NCBI GenBank assembly: GCA_963766725.1
Contig: CAVYBK010000003.1
Coordinates: 21,172 to 85,171 of the forward strand
Length of the DNA stretch: 64,000 nucleotides
Direction: 5' to 3'
DNA from: DATEOR01 sp963766725
GTDB lineage: Bacteria; Actinomycetota; Thermoleophilia; Gaiellales; Gaiellaceae
A program made the translations under genes and the position numbers. Positions within the stretch are counted from its first letter, which is position 1; the number at the start of each line of letters is the position of its first letter. This document shows, in pieces, positions 62,685 through 64,000 of this stretch. The notes below the pieces were generated by a model, which saw nothing but the letters and a program-made list of their open reading frames with translations, had not been told where the DNA came from and made no database searches.

Positions 62685-63191
62685 ATGCACAAGCGAGCCA
62701 CCTTGGCCGTGGTCGGCTTCGTCGCCGTCGTCGTGATCGCAGCCGCGCTCGACGCTGTGTTCTTCCGGAATCACGCCCCCGCCTCGACTCAGGGAACTCT
62801 GAGCGACCCCTCGAGCTCTGCGCCACCATGCAGATCGAATCAGCTCAAGTTGAGGATCAACCGCGGCAGCCCAAAGCATCCCCGCCACGACGACTACGTC
62901 ACGCTCAACCACATCCGGGGCGGCGTGTGCAACTTCTCGCGCCGCCAGACACGCATCTGGACATTCACGCCCGATGGGCGGGGGGAGGGCGGAGTCTTGG
63001 AGGTGGGGCCGGGCAGTGATTTGTCGGGCACTTACGGGCCGAGCTTGGGCGGACAGCTCTTCCGGTTCCGTTTCTCGCCGAGCTGCCGCCAGACCGGGCC
63101 GTTTGCCGCGCGCGTCCAAGCTGGGGACTACGTGGACAGCCGGAAGATCCAGGTCTACCGCTGTGGAATCGAGCCGCCTCCCTTCCGATAG
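62685..63191 (+). CDS. Membrane-anchored exported protein of unknown function
   Basis: A 168-residue protein: N-terminal anchor LAVVGFVAVVVIAAALDAVF, a Ser/Pro linker, then a beta-rich domain with PCRSNQLKLRINRGSPKHPR, IRGGVCNFSRRQTRIWTFTP and the Cys pairs C...C and SPSCRQTG, YRCGIEPP. Four Cys suggest two disulfides and an extracytoplasmic site. ATG at 62685 has GAGAGGAA nearby. No family is recognised. It is convergent with the following minus-strand gene, about 50 bases apart. Confidence 0.65.
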   Translation: MHKRATLAVVGFVAVVVIAAALDAVFFRNHAPASTQGTLSDPSSSAPPCRSNQLKLRINRGSPKHPRHDDYVTLNHIRGGVCNFSRRQTRIWTFTPDGRGEGGVLEVGPGSDLSGTYGPSLGGQLFRFRFSPSCRQTGPFAARVQAGDYVDSRKIQVYRCGIEPPPFR

Positions 63192-63242
63192 GACGTTCAC
63201 GCCGTGCGGAACGCTTCCGGAAGGGCGGCGGGGTACCGGCCC

Positions 63243-63797
63243 CTAGGCCGTGACGATCCTGAACGTCGTCTCGGCCCGAGCTCGCGGTCCCGCGACCTTG
63301 GGCTTGAACAGTCCCTTGATGGTGTATGTCCCTGGCGCCAGCAGCCGGCTCTCCACGCAGCCCCAGGCGTCCTTCACGCACTCGTCCAGCTTCCAGGTGA
63401 AGAGCTTCTTGCGCTCGCCGGGTCTGATCGTCTCCTCGGCGAGCAGGTCGCAGTGTGTGCCCGGCGGGATGATGAACGGCCGGCCTTTGGAGTCGAAGTA
63501 CGAGAGGGAGCACGCCTGGTAGTAGGACTGAAACACGTAGGCCTTCGTCCCGATGTTCTCGATTGCGACGGTGACAGTCTCCCCGGCCTCGTAGCTGTCA
63601 TTGAGAACGAAGCGAATTGGAACGGCGCCGTTCTCGGGCTCTGCCGGGGCCGTGGTCGACACGCCGCCCGGTTGGCTCGTAGAAGCGCCGGCGCTCCGCT
63701 CCTCGTCTCCGCCCCGCAAAGCAAGCAGCGCCGCCAGGCTTCCTCCTGCCAGCAGTACGAGCAAGAGCGTGGCAATGAGAAGACGGCGTCGGTTCAT
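63243..63797 (-). CDS. Membrane-anchored BsuPI-like beta-sandwich protein
   Basis: A 184-residue protein with N-terminal anchor LLIATLLLVLLAGGSLAALL and a Ser/Thr/Gly linker. The external domain has VPIRFVLNDSYEAGETVTVA, NIGTKAYVFQSYYQACSLSY, IIPPGTHCDLLAEETIRPGE and GTYTIKGLFKP, an order seen in intracellular proteinase inhibitor (BsuPI)-type beta-sandwich domains. Whether it inhibits proteases is unknown. The ATG at 63795-63797 gives a good signal-anchor start. Confidence 0.65.
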   Translation of the reverse strand: MNRRRLLIATLLLVLLAGGSLAALLALRGGDEERSAGASTSQPGGVSTTAPAEPENGAVPIRFVLNDSYEAGETVTVAIENIGTKAYVFQSYYQACSLSYFDSKGRPFIIPPGTHCDLLAEETIRPGERKKLFTWKLDECVKDAWGCVESRLLAPGTYTIKGLFKPKVAGPRARAETTFRIVTA

Positions 63798-63941
63798 CGG
63801 GCTTTTTGACCGCAGAGGCTAGGCGAAAGTTCCCATTCGTCTGAGAAGCGAGACGAGGAGCCGACAGGTCGCAGAAGGGCGGCGGGGAGTTACGGTGAGG
63901 GCGTGAGGTTCAGGGATGCCGTACGAGCCTGAATCGGACGA

Positions 63942-63972
63942 GGCGACCGGCGAAGGCCCGCCGCCGGTCGCC
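63942..63972 (-). terminator. Strong hairpin, probable terminator of a gene cut by the right edge
   Basis: GGCGACCGGCG pairs with CGCCGGTCGCC across a nine-base loop, eleven perfect pairs. A TAG on the minus strand lies directly to its right (63973-63975), as expected after a minus-strand gene entering from beyond the edge; only about eight codons of it would be visible. Confidence 0.5.
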
Positions 63973-64000
63973 CTAGCCGGCGGCGACCAACGACCGAGAG

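Noticed and set aside
1..64000. CRISPR array, insertion sequence or rRNA operon
   Set aside because: No regularly spaced short repeats, transposase motifs with terminal inverted repeats, or rRNA-like sequence were seen by eye; the only tandem arrays are coding repeats.

Overview
The window is high-GC DNA with dense, strand-clustered genes. The mix of families suggests a soil or freshwater actinobacterium, most likely of the class Thermoleophilia (Gaiellales/Solirubrobacterales type): an F420/PPOX-type flavoprotein, a class III cyclase joined to an AAA/TPR module, a holin-X/DUF3618 pair, an ANTAR regulator, a PQQ-type sugar dehydrogenase and many leaderless-looking starts. The lineage is inferred; no rRNA or phylogenetic marker was compared. 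At least 14 genes are interrupted by single-base frame changes while their codons stay conserved on both sides. This looks more like uncorrected indels in a long-read or metagenome assembly than real decay. Affected genes are given at their reconstructed extents.

Layout. 1-7 kb: a partial HMG-CoA lyase facing an ornithine cyclodeaminase-like gene, a VOC protein, then a minus-strand operon (membrane protein, cupredoxin lipoprotein, MBL hydrolase, PQQ-type sugar dehydrogenase, sulfurtransferase, tandem GNAT). 7-19.7 kb: a heavily frame-broken cyclase/ATPase/TPR gene, a GAF-GGDEF-GAF-GAF-HD-GYP c-di-GMP protein, an FMN alpha-hydroxy-acid oxidase, an MFS exporter, a secreted protein of about seven ~105-residue repeats, and dinB with an SOS box over its start codon. 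19.7-36.1 kb: one long minus-strand run. Read from 36.1 kb it holds a xylose-type ABC importer (binding protein, ATPase, permease), a fused UnbU-UnbV-like membrane/FG-GAP protein, a Gfo/Idh dehydrogenase, a TIM-barrel isomerase, a HbpS/GlcG protein, a xylulokinase-like kinase, an SDR, a second Gfo/Idh enzyme, and then a PPOX protein, an ABM-like protein, a methyltransferase and an MMPL transporter with an inserted DUF4234-like segment. The first part reads as import, oxidation/isomerisation and phosphorylation of a sugar or polyol.

36.2-49.3 kb is an accessory-like patchwork: a Thr/Pro-rich anchored lipoprotein, a phosphoribosyltransferase, a PLD-family enzyme, DUF899, a DHA2 exporter, a winged-helix AlkZ-like protein, an MreB paralogue, tandem small paralogues, a glycosyltransferase with an acyltransferase, a CBS protein, a LuxR remnant, a tmRNA 3'-end-like fragment, and holin-X/DUF3618. 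49.5-57.6 kb is rich in lipid, phosphate and membrane functions: a DAG-kinase-like protein, a K+ channel, polyphosphate kinase, a second DAG-kinase-like protein, a PAP2 phosphatase and three small membrane proteins. 57.8-64 kb has an ANTAR regulator, a truncated copy of the 49.6-kb DAG-kinase gene, an M1 peptidase with an inserted domain, and several small secreted or basic proteins.

The most notable points are the UnbU-UnbV fusion inside a sugar operon, the DUF4234-in-MMPL architecture, the LexA box overlapping the dinB start, the recurring TAnnnT box 6-10 bases upstream of starts lacking a ribosome-binding site, the DAG-kinase remnant with its duplicated leader, and the tmRNA-like scar.
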